Of a stretch of 64,000 nt of DNA, positions 25,513 through 34,077 are shown piece after piece. The DNA comes from Cellulomonas sp. NS3 (GTDB lineage: Bacteria > Actinomycetota > Actinomycetes > Actinomycetales > Cellulomonadaceae), in NCBI RefSeq assembly GCF_024757985.1, contig NZ_CP103289.1:372001-436000 (forward strand). The letters are read 5' to 3'. Position numbers and translations under genes: made by a program. The notes under the pieces were generated by a model that was not told the origin of the DNA, ran no database searches, and worked only from the letters and a program-made list of their open reading frames with translations. Numbering within the stretch: the first letter of the stretch is position 1; each line of letters opens with the position of its first letter.

Positions 25513-27711
25513 GTGACCACCGACACCAGCACCGGCTCCGGCGCGCCCGACGCGACACCCGCGTCCGACGCCCCGCCGGCCCCCGCCACCCCGTTCCACG
25601 ACCTCGACGCCTACGTCGCGCTCCCGCGCGTGTCCGGCCTCGCGCTCTCGCGCGACGGCTCCCGCCTCGTGACCTCGGTCGCCCGGCTCGACCCGAAGGG
25701 CACGACCTACCTGACCGCGCTGTGGGAGGTCGACCCGGAGGGCCGCGAGCCCGCCCGCCGGCTGACCCGCAGCGCCAAGGGCGAGTCCGGCGCCGCCTTC
25801 ACGTCCACCGGCGACCTGCTGTTCACGAGCGCGCGCCCCGACCCGGACCCGCAGGAGGGCGCCGACGACGAGGCCGCACCCGCGCTGTGGCTGCTGCCCG
25901 CGCGCGGCGGCGAGGCACGCGTCGTCGCGGCGCGCGGTGCCGGGCTCGGCGGGATCAAGGTCGCCGCCGACGCGCCGGTCGTGCTCGTCGGCTCCGACGT
26001 CCTGCCGCGCGCGGTCGACGGCGCGAAGGACGACCGGCTGCGCAAGGCCCGCAAGGAGAAGAAGGTCGCGGCGATCCTGCACTCGACCTACCCGGTCCGC
26101 TACTGGGACCACGACCTGGGCCCGGCGACCCCGCACCTCTTCGCGGCGACGCTGCCCGCGGCGGCGACGAGCGACGTGGGCGCCGACGACGTCTCGGGAC
26201 TCGAGGAGCTGCACGCGGGGGTGCCCGACGAGCGCCCCGAGCTGCGGGACCTCACGCCGGGCGCCGCGGCCGCGCTCGTCGAGCAGGGGTACGCGCTGTC
26301 GCCCGACGGCGGCACGGTCGTCACCGGCTGGTCGGTGCCGCAGGCCCGCGGGGCGGTCCGCAGTCGGCTCGTGGCGATCGACGTCGCGACGGGGGACCGG
26401 CGGGACCTCGTGGACGACGCGGCCGCCGACCTCGGCTCACCGGTCGTCTCGCCCGACGGGCGCTGGGTCGCCTTCGAGCGCGAGACGATCTCGACGCCGC
26501 ACCGCGCGCCCGCGGTGTCGCTCCAGGTCGTGGCGCTCGACGGTGCGGGCGAGCCGCGCACGCTCGCGCAGGACTGGGACCGCTGGCCGCACGGCGCGAC
26601 GTGGCTCCCCGACTCCAGCGGCCTGCTCGTGGTGGCCGACGACGACGGCCGTGCGCCGGTCTTCCACGTCGACCTCGGCTCGGGCGCGGTCACGCGCGTG
26701 ACGAGCGACGACGCCGCGTTCACCGACCTCCAGGTGAGCCCCGACGGCGCGACCCTCTACGCGCTCCGGGCGTCCTACCTCGCCCCCGCCCACCCGGTCC
26801 GGGTCGACCTCGCCGCGGCGCTCGCGTCCGGCACGCCCGTCGCCGCCACGGCGCTGCGCAGCCCGGCCGCGACCCCCGTCCTCCCGGGGACGCTGCAGGA
26901 CGTCGAGGCCACCGCGGCCGACGGCGTGCGCGTCCGGTCGTGGCTCGCGCTGCCCGAGGGCGCCTCGGCCGAGAACCCGGCGCCCCTGCTGCTGTGGATC
27001 CACGGCGGTCCGCTCGGCTCGTGGAACGCGTGGTCGTGGCGCTGGAACCCGTGGCTCCTCGTCGCGCAGGGGTACGCCGTCCTGCTGCCCGACCCGGCGC
27101 TGTCCACCGGGTACGGCCAGGACTTCGTGCAGCGCGGCTGGGGCTCGTGGGGCGCCGCGCCGTACACCGACCTCATGGCGGCGACCGACGCGGCCGTCGC
27201 ACGCCCCGACGTCGACGAGACCCGCACCGCGGCGATGGGCGGCTCGTTCGGCGGCTACATGGCCAACTGGGTCGCCGGGCACACCGACCGGTTCCGGGCG
27301 GTCGTCACGCACGCGAGCCTGTGGGCGCTCGACCAGTTCGGCCCGACGACGGACGCCGCGTACTACTGGGCGCGCGAGATGACCGACGAGATGGCGCTCG
27401 AGAACTCCCCGCACCGGTTCGTCGAGCAGATCGTCACCCCGATGCTGGTCGTCCACGGCGACAAGGACTACCGGGTGCCGATCGGCGAGGGACTGCGGCT
27501 CTGGTACGAGCTCGTCGCGCACTCGGGGCTGCCTGCGGACGACGACGGCGTGACGCCGCACCGGTTCCTGTACTACCCCGACGAGAACCACTGGATCCTG
27601 TCGCCGCAGCACGCGGTCGTCTGGTACCAGGTCGTCGAGGCGTTCCTCGCGCAGCACGTGCTCGGGCTCACCGGGGACGACGCGCCCGACCTGCCCGAGC
27701 TGCTGGGCTGA
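25513..27711 (+). CDS. S9 family serine peptidase (acylaminoacyl / prolyl oligopeptidase type)
   Basis: A 732-residue cytoplasmic peptidase with an N-terminal seven-bladed propeller (residues about 40-460, repeated SPDG blades) and a C-terminal alpha/beta-hydrolase domain. The catalytic triad is visible: Ser578 in GGSFGGYM, Asp652 in HGDKDYRVP and His693 in DENHWIL; the oxyanion segment is WIHGGP. It releases N-acyl amino acids or short peptides from oligopeptides. GTG at 25513 follows GTGATAGACCACTGAGG, so the mRNA may be almost leaderless. A strong hairpin follows the stop. Confidence 0.93.
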   Translation: MTTDTSTGSGAPDATPASDAPPAPATPFHDLDAYVALPRVSGLALSRDGSRLVTSVARLDPKGTTYLTALWEVDPEGREPARRLTRSAKGESGAAFTSTGDLLFTSARPDPDPQEGADDEAAPALWLLPARGGEARVVAARGAGLGGIKVAADAPVVLVGSDVLPRAVDGAKDDRLRKARKEKKVAAILHSTYPVRYWDHDLGPATPHLFAATLPAAATSDVGADDVSGLEELHAGVPDERPELRDLTPGAAAALVEQGYALSPDGGTVVTGWSVPQARGAVRSRLVAIDVATGDRRDLVDDAAADLGSPVVSPDGRWVAFERETISTPHRAPAVSLQVVALDGAGEPRTLAQDWDRWPHGATWLPDSSGLLVVADDDGRAPVFHVDLGSGAVTRVTSDDAAFTDLQVSPDGATLYALRASYLAPAHPVRVDLAAALASGTPVAATALRSPAATPVLPGTLQDVEATAADGVRVRSWLALPEGASAENPAPLLLWIHGGPLGSWNAWSWRWNPWLLVAQGYAVLLPDPALSTGYGQDFVQRGWGSWGAAPYTDLMAATDAAVARPDVDETRTAAMGGSFGGYMANWVAGHTDRFRAVVTHASLWALDQFGPTTDAAYYWAREMTDEMALENSPHRFVEQIVTPMLVVHGDKDYRVPIGEGLRLWYELVAHSGLPADDDGVTPHRFLYYPDENHWILSPQHAVVWYQVVEAFLAQHVLGLTGDDAPDLPELLG

Positions 27712-27716
27712 CGCCT

Positions 27717-27750
27717 GCGGCGCCGGGCCGGGCGACCGGTCCGGCGCCGC
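27717..27750. terminator. Hairpin between convergent S9 peptidase and ThrE-type genes
   Basis: GCGGCGCCGG (27717-27726) pairs with CCGGCGCCGC (27741-27750), with further pairing possible inside the 14-base loop. It lies between two converging genes and could serve both strands. Confidence 0.7.
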
Positions 27751-27783
27751 GGCGCGACCCGTGCGGCTCCGGCGGCCGGGCGC

Positions 27784-29658
27784 TCAGCTGCGCGCGAGCA
27801 CGCCCCCGCGGTGCCGCAGCGCCGTCCCGAGCGCGAGCCCCGCGAGCACGCCGAGCGAGATCGCGACCATCGTGGTCGCGGCCGTGACGACCGTCGCGAG
27901 CGCGCGGCTGTCGTCGCCGAGGATCGACGTGACGCCGACGAGCCCGAGCGCCCCGGGCACGAGCAGCCAGAACCCGGGCAGGAAGCCCACGAGCGTCGGC
28001 GGTCCCGTCGGGCGGGTCGAGGCGTACATCGCGACGAGCGTCATGAGCAGCGCACCGACGAACGCGGAGAACACGCCGCCGAAGAACAGCCCGCCGAGGA
28101 CCTGGCCCGCGTAGGCGACGGTCAGCACCAGCAGGATCCACGGCAGCGTCGAGCGCCGCGCGCAGTTGTGGAAGACGACGCCGACGCCGTACACGATCAC
28201 CCCGACCCACGGTCCCGCCCAGCCCAGCGGGTGGTACGGCGCGGAGCCGACGTCGGACGCCGGGACCCCCACGAGCGCGGCCGCCGTCGTGATGCCGAGC
28301 GCGAGCAGCACGAGCTGCATGCCGCCCGCCGCGAGCCGCGCCGAGCCGGCCACCATCTGCCGGGTCGCGAGGTCGATCGCGGCGGTGGTGAGCAGCGCGC
28401 CCGGCAGGAAGCTCACGAGCGGCGCGACCAGCGGCGCGAGCATCCCCACGTCCGCCCCGGTGCGGGAGAGCAGGAACACCGCGACGGAGACGACGAACGC
28501 GCACCCCAGCACGAGCAGCGCCTGGTACGCCCCGGCGACGCGCGTGCCCGCCACGACCGCCCCGGCGATCACGGTCCCCAGCGCCGCCGCGGCGAGGACG
28601 TCGACGAGGCTCCCGCCGAGGATCATCGCGAGCCCGGCCGACACCCCCATGTACCCGAGCACGCGCACCGGCCCCCGGTAGAGCGGCGGGGCGTCGACCG
28701 CCGCCCGCACGCGCGCCGTCCCCTCGGCGGGCGTGAGGCCGCCCCGCTCGGCGAGCTCGGCGACCTCGAGCACCTCCTGGACCTGGTGCAGGCGCAGCTG
28801 GCGCACGCCCGTGGACGAGGCCGCCGTCTGGGGGTGCGCCCCGCTCGGCACGGACACGAGGAGCGCCGTGGGCAGCGCGACGATCTCGACGTCTGGGGCG
28901 CCGTTGACCGCGGCGACGCGTTCGAGGGTCTGCGTGACCTGCGCGACGGGGACGCTCGAGTCGATCATCGCCTCGCCGAGCACCATGAGGAAGCGCACCG
29001 TCTCCGCCCGCCCGGCCGCGTCGTCGGGCGCGGGCTGCGACGCGGGGACGGCCGTCGCGAGGGCGTGCCCCGGCGGGGAGCCCGCGGGCACAGCGCCCGC
29101 GGGCACGGCGCCCGCGGGCAGGCCCTCCGCAGGCAGGGCCTCCGCAGGCAGGCCCTCCGCAGGCAGGGCCTCCGCAGGCAGGGCCCCTTCGGTGCCCGCG
29201 CGCCGGCGCCGGCCGAGGATCGCGAGCGTGATCGCCGCCAGCACCACGACCAGCACGAGGGCGGCGGTGACGAGGGCGCCGGTCGGGATGGTGGACGCCG
29301 CGACCGTCGGCTGGTCGGTCCACACCGGCGCGATCGACGTCGGCACGGGGACGGGGAGCTCGGCGGGCGACCCGGAGGGGGCCGGCGTCGACGTCGGACC
29401 GGGCGCGGTCGGCGTGCTGGTCGCCGGCTCGGTGAGGGAGGGGGTCGGCGTCGGCTCGGGGACCGGGCCCGGCACGCCCTCGTCCGCCGTCGTGGTCGGC
29501 GTGGGGGACGGCACGGCGGTCTCCGTGACGCCGGTCGACGAGCCGGGCGCCGGGTCGGTCGTCCTGCTCGGCGCGGGGGAGGGCGGCACCTCCACGAGGC
29601 GGACGGCGGTCTCGGGAGCCGTGACCCCCGGGACGTCGGTCGGGGACCCGGTCATCAT
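27784..29658 (-). CDS. ThrE-type threonine/serine exporter with extra N-terminal region
   Basis: A 624-residue membrane protein. Residues 1-125 are Pro/Thr/Ser-rich, one membrane helix follows (about 127-148), then basic RRRRAG and a 15-base tandem repeat encoding LPAE/VPAG units (about 158-193). Residues 215-380 form the ThrE domain (RFLMVLGEAMIDSSVPVAQV, with about five helices) and 430-620 the second ThrE_2 domain. Most ThrE proteins lack the extra anchored N-terminal region, which could project a linker outside the cell. The start is one of two adjacent ATGs behind GAGAGG. Confidence 0.85.
   Translation of the reverse strand: MMTGSPTDVPGVTAPETAVRLVEVPPSPAPSRTTDPAPGSSTGVTETAVPSPTPTTTADEGVPGPVPEPTPTPSLTEPATSTPTAPGPTSTPAPSGSPAELPVPVPTSIAPVWTDQPTVAASTIPTGALVTAALVLVVVLAAITLAILGRRRRAGTEGALPAEALPAEGLPAEALPAEGLPAGAVPAGAVPAGSPPGHALATAVPASQPAPDDAAGRAETVRFLMVLGEAMIDSSVPVAQVTQTLERVAAVNGAPDVEIVALPTALLVSVPSGAHPQTAASSTGVRQLRLHQVQEVLEVAELAERGGLTPAEGTARVRAAVDAPPLYRGPVRVLGYMGVSAGLAMILGGSLVDVLAAAALGTVIAGAVVAGTRVAGAYQALLVLGCAFVVSVAVFLLSRTGADVGMLAPLVAPLVSFLPGALLTTAAIDLATRQMVAGSARLAAGGMQLVLLALGITTAAALVGVPASDVGSAPYHPLGWAGPWVGVIVYGVGVVFHNCARRSTLPWILLVLTVAYAGQVLGGLFFGGVFSAFVGALLMTLVAMYASTRPTGPPTLVGFLPGFWLLVPGALGLVGVTSILGDDSRALATVVTAATTMVAISLGVLAGLALGTALRHRGGVLARS
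29080..29184 (-). repeat. Seven-copy 15-bp tandem repeat in the ThrE-type gene
   Basis: Seven 15-base units in two sub-families (three GCCCGCGGGCAcrGC-type, four CTCCGCAGGCAGGsC-type, read on the plus strand) encode pentapeptides ALPAE, GLPAE and AVPAG. Each unit is in frame, so length variation would alter only the spacer between the membrane helix and the ThrE domain. Confidence 0.9.
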
Positions 29659-30160
29659 CGCCTCTCGCCGGTCTGTCGCCTGCCCGCGGCAGCGCCTGGG
29701 TCGTCCGGCTGCCGTGCGCAGCCCGCGGCTCGGAACCTAGCACCGGCCCGGTGGCGTCACCCGCGGGCCGTACGCGCCGCGCTCGGCGCTGCTGGTCGGC
29801 GGGTGCTCGGCCCCGCCCGGGCGCTCGCGGGCAGGGTCCCGGCCGCGACGAGCGGGTGCTCGTACGCCGCTCGCGTCCCCCAGATGGACGACGGCCGTCC
29901 GGGTGGTGCGGGGGCGGTAGCCTGCGACCGACCGCCGCCGGTGCGGCGTGCACTCCGCCGTGCACGCACCCGTACGGGGTCGTGCGGCGCCACCGGTGTG
30001 CCTCAGGGGGATTCGTGCTGTCCACGTCCGGCCCGGTCTCGGGTCGGCAGGATCGGCGCGCGCCAGCGGTGTCGCAGATGAGAGGTTACTCACTTTTGCG
30101 CGGTCTGTCACATCCGCCGGCTCGGCGTGCCACGACCCGCCCGTCCTGACAGAGGTCCTG
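29659..30160. other. Divergent intergenic region, with one doubtful short frame
   Basis: No convincing gene lies in these 502 bases between the ThrE-type gene and the lipoprotein gene. One GTG frame (30015-30149, 44 codons) has AGGGGGA upstream but no recognisable product; it could be a leader peptide or chance. The patch 30075-30115 (GAGAGGTTACTCACTTTTGC and nearby) is unusually AT-rich and probably holds the lipoprotein promoter. Confidence 0.4.
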
Positions 30161-31171
30161 ATGCATCCTCGACCCTCCCCGACCACCCTCGCACTCCTGC
30201 TCGTGAGCTCGTCCCTGCTGCTGGGGGCATGCTCGGCGGACGAGCCGCCCGCGACCTCGGCGGCGGTGTCCGCCCCGCCCGAGGCGACGACCGCGGACCT
30301 CACGACCCGGACCGTGCTCGACGACGTCGGCCGTGAGGTCGTCGTCCCGGAGTACCCGCAGCGCGTCGCGGTCCTCAACGAGGAGATCCTCGACGCGGCG
30401 CTCATCCTCGGCGTCGAGCCGGTCGGGATCAGCCTCGGACGTCACCAGCGCACCGCCGCCGCGTACCTCCAGGACCGCAAGCCCGAGCTGACCTACCTCG
30501 TCAACGCCGGTCTGCCCGACTCCCCGGACGTCGGCGCCGTGCTCATCGCCGAGCCCGACCTCGTGGTCACGGGGGACGCCACGACCCCCGAGGTGCTCGC
30601 GGGTCTCGAGGCGATCGCGCCCACCTTCGTCGCGCGGGACGACGCCGGCTGGCCCGACATGCTCCGCGCCGTGGGCGTGGCGGTCGGCCGCGAGGACCAG
30701 GCGGAGACGTGGATCGGCGGCTACGAGTGGCGCACCGAGGGGGCGCGGACCGTGATCGCCGAGGCGGGCAACGCGGGTCGGTCGGTCACGCTCGCGCTCT
30801 GGACGGAGAACGGCCCCGTGGTCCTCGACGGCTCGTCGTTCGCCGGGGGCGTCGCGGCGTCGGTGGGGCTCGCGGTCACCGGGAGGCCGGCCACCGCCGC
30901 TGGCGCGCCCCCGGCCGACGGCCTGCCCGGCCCCGTGACCCCCGTCGCGGAGCTGCCCGCGTCCGACTGGCTGTTCGTCTTCGCGTTCGACGCGCTCGGG
31001 CCCGACGGGGAGGCGCTCGACGCCGCGATGGGGTCGTCCGCGGTGCGCGCGCTGCCTGCCGTCGCGGCCGGACACGTCTCGGTGGTCGACGGATCCGCGT
31101 GGGGGACGCGGGGCGGCCCCGCCGCCGCGCACCTCGTGCTCGACGGCCTGCTCGCGGCGTTCGGTGCGTGA
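30161..31171 (+). CDS. Iron-siderophore ABC transporter substrate-binding lipoprotein (FepB/FhuD-like)
   Basis: A 336-residue lipoprotein with a short signal peptide and lipobox LLLGAC, so the mature protein is anchored by a lipidated Cys. The body is a two-lobed siderophore-binding fold: TVLDDVGREVVVPEYPQRVAVLNEEILDAALILGVEPVG, then IAEPDLVVTGDA and APTFVARDD. A hydroxamate siderophore is the probable ligand given the des operon 12 kb away, but no permease or ATPase gene is adjacent. ATG at 30161 is chosen because the signal peptide starts there (MHPRPSPTTLALLLVSSSLL) behind AGAGGT. Confidence 0.88.
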   Translation: MHPRPSPTTLALLLVSSSLLLGACSADEPPATSAAVSAPPEATTADLTTRTVLDDVGREVVVPEYPQRVAVLNEEILDAALILGVEPVGISLGRHQRTAAAYLQDRKPELTYLVNAGLPDSPDVGAVLIAEPDLVVTGDATTPEVLAGLEAIAPTFVARDDAGWPDMLRAVGVAVGREDQAETWIGGYEWRTEGARTVIAEAGNAGRSVTLALWTENGPVVLDGSSFAGGVAASVGLAVTGRPATAAGAPPADGLPGPVTPVAELPASDWLFVFAFDALGPDGEALDAAMGSSAVRALPAVAAGHVSVVDGSAWGTRGGPAAAHLVLDGLLAAFGA

Positions 31172-31297
31172 CGACCCACGGACGAGTGACCCCGTCCGGC
31201 CGCGTCTCACCCGTCTCGACGCGCGCCGCTGCCGGGTCCACGCCATAGTCGGGTCAAGAACCGGGCGGACCAGCCCGGCGCGACCGGAGGAGTGACC

Positions 31298-31528
31298 ATG
31301 GGAATCGGTGGTGGCATCACCCTGATCGTGCTCGGCGCGATCCTCGCTTTCGCCGTCCAGGACAGCATCTCGGGGATCGACCTGACCATGATCGGGTACA
31401 TCTGCCTCGGTGCGGGCATCCTCGCGCTCATCCTCACGCTCGCTCTCAACGCGCAGCGTCAGAAGACGACGAACCACACGGTCGTCGAGCGTCACGACGG
31501 CACCGCCCCGCCGCCGCCCACCTACTGA
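31298..31528 (+). CDS. Small two-helix membrane protein (DUF6458 type)
   Basis: A 76-residue protein opening MGIGGGITLIVLGAILAFAV, with a second hydrophobic helix (LTMIGYICLGAGILALILTL) and a short polar tail rich in His, Pro and Tyr. The N-terminal glycine motif is widespread in actinobacteria; function unknown. ATG at 31298 lies 7 bases after GGAGG; a GTG 6 bases earlier is too close to that site. Confidence 0.85.
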   Translation: MGIGGGITLIVLGAILAFAVQDSISGIDLTMIGYICLGAGILALILTLALNAQRQKTTNHTVVERHDGTAPPPPTY

Positions 31529-31606
31529 GCGGCTGACCGGGCGGACCACCGCTCGACGAGCCGGCCCTCGCGGGGAAGCGCGAGGAGCCCGGCGCACGCA
31601 CGGCCA

Positions 31607-31646
31607 CGACGGCGCCCGACCCCGCACCCGGGGACGGGCGCCGTCG
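31607..31646. terminator. Strong bidirectional hairpin terminator
   Basis: CGACGGCGCCCG (31607-31618) pairs perfectly with CGGGCGCCGTCG (31635-31646); after one mismatch five more pairs close a 4-base loop. A second smaller hairpin (CCTCGCG/CGCGAGG, 31566-31585) precedes it. Both lie between converging genes. Confidence 0.8.
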
Positions 31647-31734
31647 CCGCGCGTGAGGCGTCGTGGGTCGGGCGACCGGCGCCGCCGCTGTGCGGGCTTC
31701 AGCGCCCGGCCCGGTCGTGCGGGGACGTCCGCGG

Positions 31735-32397
31735 TCAGCCCCGGGCGGACCAGCGGCCGCGGTGGACGACGTCCTCGACGCCGCGGCGCGGACGCCGCGC
31801 CGCGGAGCCGGGCAGGTCCTCGACCGGGGCCGGGTGCCCGACGGTGATCGCGCCGACGGGTTCGAGGTGCTCGGGCACGCCGAACGCCTCCCGGTACGCC
31901 GCGGTGCGCTCGGCGGGGATGCCGAAGAAGCACGCGCCGAGCCCCTCGTCGACCGCGGTCTGCAGCACGAGCAGCGCCGCCATGCCCGCGTCGACGTACC
32001 AGTAGGGGACGGCCCACGGCATGCCACCGGCGTCGTCTGCCGCCCCGCCGCCGGGTCCGGTCGCCCCACCGCCGGCGTCCGCCGCGTCGCGCCGCTTGTC
32101 GGGCTGGGCGTAGCGCGCCCGGTACGCCGCCGGGTCGGCGTGCGGCACGACGACGACGGGCGCGACGCGCATCGAGCGCAGCCAGCGGCTCGCCGGACCC
32201 GCGGGCGCGGTGACGTCCCAGAACCGTGCGACGTCGACCGGGGTGTCGAGCACAAGGAAGCCCCAGCCCTGGCTGAACCCGGCGCTGGGGGCGCGCACCG
32301 CGTTGGCGAGCATGCGGTCGACCGCCGCGCGCTCGACGGGTGCGTCGGTGTACGTCCGCACCATGCGCCGGCGTCGCACCACGTCCTGGAAGTCCAT
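31735..32397 (-). CDS. Nitroreductase family flavoprotein
   Basis: A 220-residue FMN enzyme. The N-terminal VVRRRRMVRTYTDAPVERAAVDRML motif binds the FMN phosphate, RAPSAGFSQGWGFLVLD is the second conserved block, and DEGLGACFFGI near the C-terminus is typical of the BluB/nitroreductase fold. A Gly-rich insertion (about 120-140) interrupts the middle. It probably uses NAD(P)H to reduce a nitro, quinone or similar electron acceptor; the natural substrate is unknown. It is bounded by terminators on both sides, so it forms its own transcription unit. Confidence 0.85.
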   Translation of the reverse strand: MDFQDVVRRRRMVRTYTDAPVERAAVDRMLANAVRAPSAGFSQGWGFLVLDTPVDVARFWDVTAPAGPASRWLRSMRVAPVVVVPHADPAAYRARYAQPDKRRDAADAGGGATGPGGGAADDAGGMPWAVPYWYVDAGMAALLVLQTAVDEGLGACFFGIPAERTAAYREAFGVPEHLEPVGAITVGHPAPVEDLPGSAARRPRRGVEDVVHRGRWSARG

Positions 32398-32437
32398 GCC
32401 CCGATCATCGCGCGCCGGACCGGCCGCCCCGCGCACG

Positions 32438-32475
32438 GCAGAGCCCCCACCGGAGTGCGCCGGTGGGGGCTCTGC
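32438..32475 (-). terminator. 16-bp hairpin terminator after the LPMO gene
   Basis: GCAGAGCCCCCACCGG (32438-32453) and CCGGTGGGGGCTCTGC (32460-32475) pair perfectly with a 6-base loop. It lies 62 bases downstream of the LPMO stop on the minus strand and upstream of the nitroreductase start. Confidence 0.85.
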
Positions 32476-32536
32476 TGCTGCTGCGGCGGCGCGGACCGCC
32501 GCGGTGCGGCCGGCCCTCAGGCCGGTCGGGGCCGGA

Positions 32537-33664
32537 TCAGCTCAGCGTGCAGCTCGCGCCGTTGAGCGTCACCGCGGTCGGGGCCTTGGGGGCGCCCGAG
32601 CCGTTGAACCCGAACTGCACCGAGCCCTTCGCGGGGAGCGCGGTGTTCCACGAGGCGCCCTTCGCGCTCACGGTGGCGCCGGTCTGCGTCGTCGTGCTGC
32701 TCCAGGCCTGCGTGACCTTCTCGCCGTTCGTGAACGTCCAGCGCAGCTCCCACGAGGGGATCGCGGCCCCGTCGTTGCGGACCGTCACCTGCCCGGTGAA
32801 GCCGGAGTTCCACGCGTTCGAGGTGTCGAACTTCACCGAGCAGCCGCCGGGAGCGGTGGTGGGCGACGCGGTCGCGGTCGGCGTCGCGGTGGGCGTGGGC
32901 GTGGCGGTCGGGGTGACCGTGGGCGTGGGCGTGGGCGTGGGCGTGGGCGTGGGCGTGGGGGTCGGGGTCGGGTTGACCGTGCCGCCCTGGAAGATCACGT
33001 CCGCGCAGTTGTAGAAGGCCTCGGGGCTGTCCGAGCGCGTCCAGATCGAGTAGATGATGTGGCGCCCGCTCTTGTTCGGCAGCGTCGCGTCCCAGTAGTA
33101 CTCGGCGCCCTGCGGGCCGCCCTCGCGCAGCGGCGGGTTCGTGACCTCGTTGAACGGCGCCGGCTCGAGGTCGCTCCACTTCAGCGGGCTGTTCGGGTTC
33201 CAGCCGTCCTTGGTCACGTACTGCGACCACGTGCCGGGGTGCCGGGCCCACGCGTTGTACTGCATCGTGATCTTCGAGCCGGCCTGCAGGGTCGTCGTCG
33301 GCCAGTCGGTGCGGGCCGCGCGGGCGCCGCTGAACGTCGCGAGCGGGCCGCAGAGGTTCCCGTCGGGCACGACGGTTCGGTGCTGGCCCGCGGCGTTGCT
33401 GAGCAGGTTCCCGAACCAGTTGTAGAACGGGTAGTTGCCGTTCTCCGCGAGCAGGTTCTGGCACGCGGGGTTCGTCGGGTTCAGGCCGCCGCCGGCACCG
33501 TTCTCGACACCGTTGACGTAGCAGGCGTACGTGCGCGTGGCCGGGTACGTGAGCCCGCCGTGCGCCGCGGCCGGCGACGCCGGGAGCCCGACGAGCAGCG
33601 CGGCTCCGACCGCGGCGGCGGAGGCGACCGCGAGGCGCCGCAACGTGTGTCTTCCGAGGGACAT
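32537..33664 (-). CDS. Secreted lytic polysaccharide monooxygenase (AA10) with CBM2
   Basis: A 375-residue secreted copper enzyme that cleaves crystalline cellulose or chitin oxidatively. The signal peptide (1-34) ends PAAA, so the mature chain begins HGGLTYPATR with His35 as the N-terminal copper ligand; His142 in AWARHPGTW completes the histidine brace. The AA10 domain runs to about 225, a Thr-Pro linker follows (about 230-270), then a CBM2 (about 272-375; WNSGFTGQVTVRNDG, GASCTLS). AAGGAG lies upstream of the ATG. The CBM2 makes cellulose the likelier target, although chitin activity cannot be excluded. Confidence 0.94.
   Translation of the reverse strand: MSLGRHTLRRLAVASAAAVGAALLVGLPASPAAAHGGLTYPATRTYACYVNGVENGAGGGLNPTNPACQNLLAENGNYPFYNWFGNLLSNAAGQHRTVVPDGNLCGPLATFSGARAARTDWPTTTLQAGSKITMQYNAWARHPGTWSQYVTKDGWNPNSPLKWSDLEPAPFNEVTNPPLREGGPQGAEYYWDATLPNKSGRHIIYSIWTRSDSPEAFYNCADVIFQGGTVNPTPTPTPTPTPTPTPTPTVTPTATPTPTATPTATASPTTAPGGCSVKFDTSNAWNSGFTGQVTVRNDGAAIPSWELRWTFTNGEKVTQAWSSTTTQTGATVSAKGASWNTALPAKGSVQFGFNGSGAPKAPTAVTLNGASCTLS
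32868..32975 (-). repeat. Thr-Pro linker-encoding hexanucleotide repeat in the LPMO gene
   Basis: Repeated GTGGGC/GTCGGG hexamers (plus-strand sense), purest at 32924-32960, encode (Thr-Pro)n and Ala-Thr-Pro units between the AA10 domain and the CBM2. Replication slippage would change linker length in frame. Confidence 0.85.
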
Positions 33665-34077
33665 GACTGCTCCTTGTGCGGGACGGCGGCGCCGGGTCGG
33701 GCGCCGTGGGGCCGCGCGGCCCGTCGTCCGGCCGTGGCGGACGCGGCGGCGGTGCGGCGTCGGCGCCGGACGCGCGGGAGCGCGCGAGGGGTGGCCGGAC
33801 GAGAGGCGTGCGTGGTGACGGACGTGCGTGGTGGTCGGGCGGGGGCGTGCGTGGTGAGGGGACCAGGCTCGGCGGGGCCGTCGGGGGCGTCAACGCACCT
33901 AAACGGTTCGTCGGCGAGCGCCGCGGGGGCGGCGTGGACCTGCTCGTCGGGTACGCGTCGGTGGCTGCGGGCACACTGGGAACACGTCGCGAACTGCGGG
34001 ACTGCCCGAAGGTGCAGCCGGGGTCGCGCTGGCGGACGGCGTCCTGCAGGGGGAGCGCCGCCGGAAGGGGGCACATC
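33665..34077. other. Divergent promoter region between LPMO and peptidase genes
   Basis: No gene is supported in these 413 bases. The only AT-richer patch, 33888-33912 (CGTCAACGCACCTAAACGGTT), could hold control elements of the LPMO gene, which is transcribed leftward; on the minus strand it contains TTGACG. I could not identify a cellulose-regulator site such as TGGGAGCGCTCCCA. Confidence 0.4.

Noticed and set aside
30075-30100. Possible iron box before the siderophore-binding lipoprotein (GAGAGGTTACTCACTTTT)
   Set aside because: Half-sites resemble AGGTTA and TCAC, but the spacing is two bases too short for a DtxR/IdeR site.
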